NCBI GenBank assembly: GCA_051453625.1
Contig: JBOZIK010000001.1
Coordinates: forward strand, 38,976,898 to 38,998,612
DNA from: Welwitschia mirabilis
Taxonomy: Eukaryota; Gnetophyta; Gnetopsida; Welwitschiales
Reading direction: 5' to 3'
Length of the DNA stretch: 21,715 nt
In this document: in pieces, positions 19,341 to 21,715 of the stretch
Layout of the letters: every line of letters starts with the position of its first letter
How positions within the stretch are numbered: position 1 is the first letter of the stretch
Translations under genes and position numbers: made by a program
Notes under the pieces: model-generated
What the model was told of the DNA's origin: nothing
Databases searched by the model: none
What the model saw: only the letters and a program-made list of their open reading frames with translations

Positions 19341-19849
19341 GCTATGGGATAAATGATTCTAGCATCCATTAATTTTATGATTTCATTTTTAACAACTCGA
19401 TTAATAACTATATTAAGTCTATGTTAGGATTGCCTAATAGGTTGTGTATTATCCTCGAGGTAGATTTTATGTTAAATAATTAAGGTAAGAATGGTTATCA
19501 AATCTTTATAAGATCAAGCAAACATATTTACCATAGATTGTAAAAGAGAGATTAATCTAGATTCTTATTAAGTAGAAAGATTTTCATTAATCATTAAAAG
19601 GTTTATTTAGATCATTATATAGAAAAATGTATTTCACTCCACTAGGTAAAGGTTTTAGATTTAGATTTGAATTTAGATTTTTATTTTTTGTTAAATTTTC
19701 AAGAAAATCTACTGTCATCTTAGACTTTATCTGGATGTCAGTAGTAGATAACCATCCTTAAAGTAAGAAATCTTACTTTTACTTAGATCTTAAACTTTTA
19801 CATAGTTAATAAACTCAGTCTTTTTACTTTCTAGATTAAAATAATCAAT
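19341..19849 (-). pseudogene. Protease to RT linker of element D, decayed
   Basis: Holds 'KPLPSGVKYIFLYNDLNKPF' near 19665-19605, the block that precedes RT in this lineage. The rest has many stops. The same block is the last recognisable pol sequence in element B ('LEYNFLYDNQNKT', about 5803-5841). Confidence 0.65.
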
Positions 19850-20450
19850 TTATAAATCGTCAAAATCAAGTTGATCTTCATCAACAGTTTTCAAGTTGTC
19901 TACTTTAAATTGATCATTAAACAAATTTAGCTCATTAAGCATTGACCATCTTTCTTCAAGTGGATAGTGTTGTAAAAATAAAATTGAGTTTACTTCTTCT
20001 TCCACATTTAAATCATTATCTGAATATTTTTTAGCAGCATCAAAAACTCTTATTAAAAACTTCTTATTTTCTAAATGGCACTCCATTAAACCTATTCTTG
20101 TATTTATAATACATTGACTATTGCACAAAAAGCGCTATCTAGAAGTAAAGGATAACCACCATTATGTTTAACTTCTATCACAACCACATCAATAGGGTAG
20201 AATGCTTTTTTAATTTAAATAACTAAATCTTTAATCATGCTTAAAGGCTTCTTAACAGATGTATCTATCAATTCTAAGATAATTCTTGTTGGCTCTATTC
20301 TATTTTTCAACCTAATTTGGTAATAAATGTATAAGGGAATAATGTTAAGACTAGATCCAATATCAATTAAGGCTTTCTTTATTCTTTTATTTTCTTCTAA
20401 AGTCACACTAATAGTTACTACTCCCACATCTTTAAACTTTGAATATTTTT
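19850..20450 (-). pseudogene. Aspartic protease pseudogene of element D
   Basis: Two open stretches separated by a stop and a frame break. 20427-20215 reads 'MGVVTISVTLEENKRIKKAL' then 'IDIGSSLNIIPL', the active-site Asp-Ile-Gly-Ser-Ser. A broken part follows with 'FYPIDVVVIEVKHNGGYPLL' (about 20195-20135). 20128-19850 reads 'MECHLENKKFLIRVFDAAKK' onwards to 'LFLQHYPLEER'. Each matches the element B protease (5149-5640) over the same order. Upstream of 20450 there are only about 70 bp before the LTR, so nothing of gag remains. Confidence 0.82.
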
Positions 20451-20519
20451 GTAAAACTAAGTTGTTAACAGATTAGGCTAGGAAGACTTTACTAGGAATG
20501 ATTCATTTTTATTTTCTCC
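20451..20519 (-). other. Junction between 5' LTR and protease, gag deleted
   Basis: The minus strand goes from the LTR end '...gcattacacca' (to 20520) straight into 'ggagaaaataaaaatg' and then protease-proximal coding sequence ('NNLVLQKYSKFKDVGVV'). No tRNA-Asp-type primer site, leader or gag is present. Confidence 0.7.
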
Positions 20520-21259
20520 TGGTGTAATGCAATTTTATGCAATCTTGAAGTCCTTTAGGTAAATCTATAAATTATATAACTTATAAAAAGCACATACTAG
20601 TATAGATGGAAGTTTACTCGAATGTTGTAATTCCAACAAAGGCACTAGACTCAGAGTTAGAGAATTGATTCCCAAAGTAGTTTGTGGTCTTTTATCTTTT
20701 ACTAACTTAAAAGTAAATAATAAAGAAAATGCAATACAAGATGAGATGCAAGTAAATGGAATGGAAATGAAATGGATTCACTTAGTTCCTAATCCTTCTG
20801 TTATAAAGACTAGCTTCCAGCCTTTCTGTCATAAAGACTATCCTTTCTATAATTCATATCAATCAAGAAGAGTATCTACCAATTCTTAATTAACATAAAC
20901 TATGAGATCTACCAAGTAGAATATGCAATATGTAACATGAAATGAAATGAAAACGTAATGAAAACCTACTACTTACCAAGATCAACCTTAACAAAGGTGG
21001 CCCTCATGATCTAAATAAATCTAAGCTTGTCACTAACTAAGATAAACTTAAATCATAAGGGACATTCACAGAATTGGAATGAAAGAGTGTTTGTATTAAT
21101 GAAAATAAATTTACATCCACTTACAACCAAATAATAGCACCTCAATGAAAAAGACACAGTCTAACACTAAGAAAACCCCTTTCTGCAGCTACTGGATGGA
21201 CCTCCTGCCTTCAAGCTTCCATCATAAGCATATGAAGTATAACAGATGGTTTGAAAGTT

Positions 21260-21470
21260 NNNNNNNNNNNNNNNNNNNNNNNNNNNNNNNNNNNNNNNNN
21301 NNNNNNNNNNNNNNNNNNNNNNNNNNNNNNNNNNNNNNNNNNNNNNNNNNNNNNNNNNNNNNNNNNNNNNNNNNNNNNNNNNNNNNNNNNNNNNNNNNNN
21401 NNNNNNNNNNNNNNNNNNNNNNNNNNNNNNNNNNNNNNNNNNNNNNNNNNNNNNNNNNNNNNNNNNNNNN
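21260..21470. other. Assembly gap, 211 N
   Basis: Undetermined bases inside the 5' LTR of element D. Frames called across it are artefacts. Confidence 0.99.
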
Positions 21471-21715
21471 TTGTCAGTCATCCACGCGACAGAGGGGACG
21501 ATGCCTTGGGTTATGTGATCATGTGCTACCATGAGTTCTGCAGCCTTCTTCGATGTAATTAAGATTGTCGTCCTGCATGTCATGGGGACAACCAAGGGCA
21601 CAACACCACTAATACATCTTGTGCATGTGCTGTCCAAGTATTTTCCATGTGTTGTTCCTGTGTAGCCATCATAATAAATTGTCATCCCGACTCTCATGGG
21701 GACGACACTCTTCCC
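21471..21715. repeat. GC-richer segment with three well-kept hairpins
   Basis: Three copies of the GTCRTCC palindrome: 21477-21502 (GTCATCC ... GGGACGAT), 21565-21593 (TTGTCGTCC ... GGGGACAAC) and 21679-21708 (TTGTCATCCC ... GGGGACGACA). The last two form 8-base stems with 9-11 base loops. They look less decayed than copies elsewhere. Spacing between starts is about 90 and 114 bases. The segment may be U3 of the element D 5' LTR or a younger inserted repeat. Confidence 0.6.

Larger units (their letters stand above)
11705..21715 (-). mobile_element. Element D: Athila-like Ty3/gypsy element, gag-less, with pol and ORF3, defective
   Basis: Read on the minus strand: 5' LTR (from beyond the window or from the right edge down to 20520), protease, RT, RNase H, integrase, spacer, ORF3, PPT (12828-12814) and 3' LTR (12813-11705). 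Both LTRs share long blocks, for example 11790-11850 with 20585-20645 and 12000-12170 with 20975-21150. Protease begins about 70 bp from the LTR end, with no PBS, leader or gag. The element is riddled with stops and frameshifts. Its outer 5' boundary is not visible, so a target site duplication cannot be checked. Confidence 0.85.
20520..21715 (-). repeat. 5' LTR of element D, cut by a gap and the window edge
   Basis: The inner end on plus reads TGGTGTAATGC at 20520, matching TATAGTAATGC at 11705. Long blocks are shared with the 3' LTR: 'aaggtggccctcatgatct' (20994) with 'aaggttgtcctcataacct' (12003), 'cataaggga' near 21055, 'tttgtattaat' near 21090, and 'gcacctcaatgaaaaagaca' (21138) with 'gtacctcaatggagaaagca' (12151). 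The relation is confirmed up to about 21240. From 21471 on, after the gap, the sequence is GC-richer and only weakly comparable, so LTR membership there is uncertain. Confidence 0.75.

Noticed and set aside
21145-21697. Frames spanning the right-hand gap on both strands
   Set aside because: Mostly undetermined bases, and the ends lie in LTR and hairpin repeat sequence.

Overview
The window looks like intergenic DNA from a flowering plant: very AT-rich, no intact cellular gene, three long N gaps plus a short one, and almost every recognisable feature belongs to old Ty3/gypsy LTR retrotransposons. Athila-like lineage is inferred from three things. The primer binding site is a decayed complement of tRNA-Asp, the protease core reads D-hydrophobic-G-[TS]-S instead of DTG, and a third reading frame lies between pol and the 3' LTR. 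No species can be named from this.

Layout. 1-65 is the 3' end of one LTR (element A, mostly outside the window). 66-1674 is anonymous AT-rich flank with a pyrimidine-rich patch. 1675-9999 is a full-outline plus-strand element (B): 5' LTR 1675-2746, PBS 2750-2767, leader with three hairpin units, gag 3438-4790, and a protease frame 5149-6054. Two more hairpin units and the region that normally follows integrase come next, then PPT and 3' LTR 8862-9999. B has no RT, RNase H or integrase. Its 3' LTR is itself broken at 9176 by an antisense LTR end that runs into a 100-N gap. 10000-11704 is flank with a tRNA-like (SINE-like) head and a minus-strand scrap of a further element (C) covering the integrase C-terminus. 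From 11705 to the right edge is a minus-strand element (D): 3' LTR 11705-12813, PPT, ORF3 13333-14630, a long spacer, then integrase, RNase H, RT and protease up to 20450, and a 5' LTR starting at 20520. D has no gag: protease lies about 70 bp from the LTR end.

How the parts relate. B keeps gag and protease but lost pol; D keeps protease, pol and ORF3 but lost gag. Both are now dead, with many stops and frameshifts, most of which fit C-to-T or G-to-A decay of methylated DNA. B and D share R/U5-like LTR sequence and the post-integrase region but differ in U3, so they are sister families. A quasi-palindromic motif built on GTCRTCC...GGAYGAC recurs in LTRs, leader and 3' regions, and in B it repeats with a period of about 110 bp. 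That motif, the complementary deletions and the hidden nested insertions are the points most worth a second look. All identities given are hand counts on short stretches.
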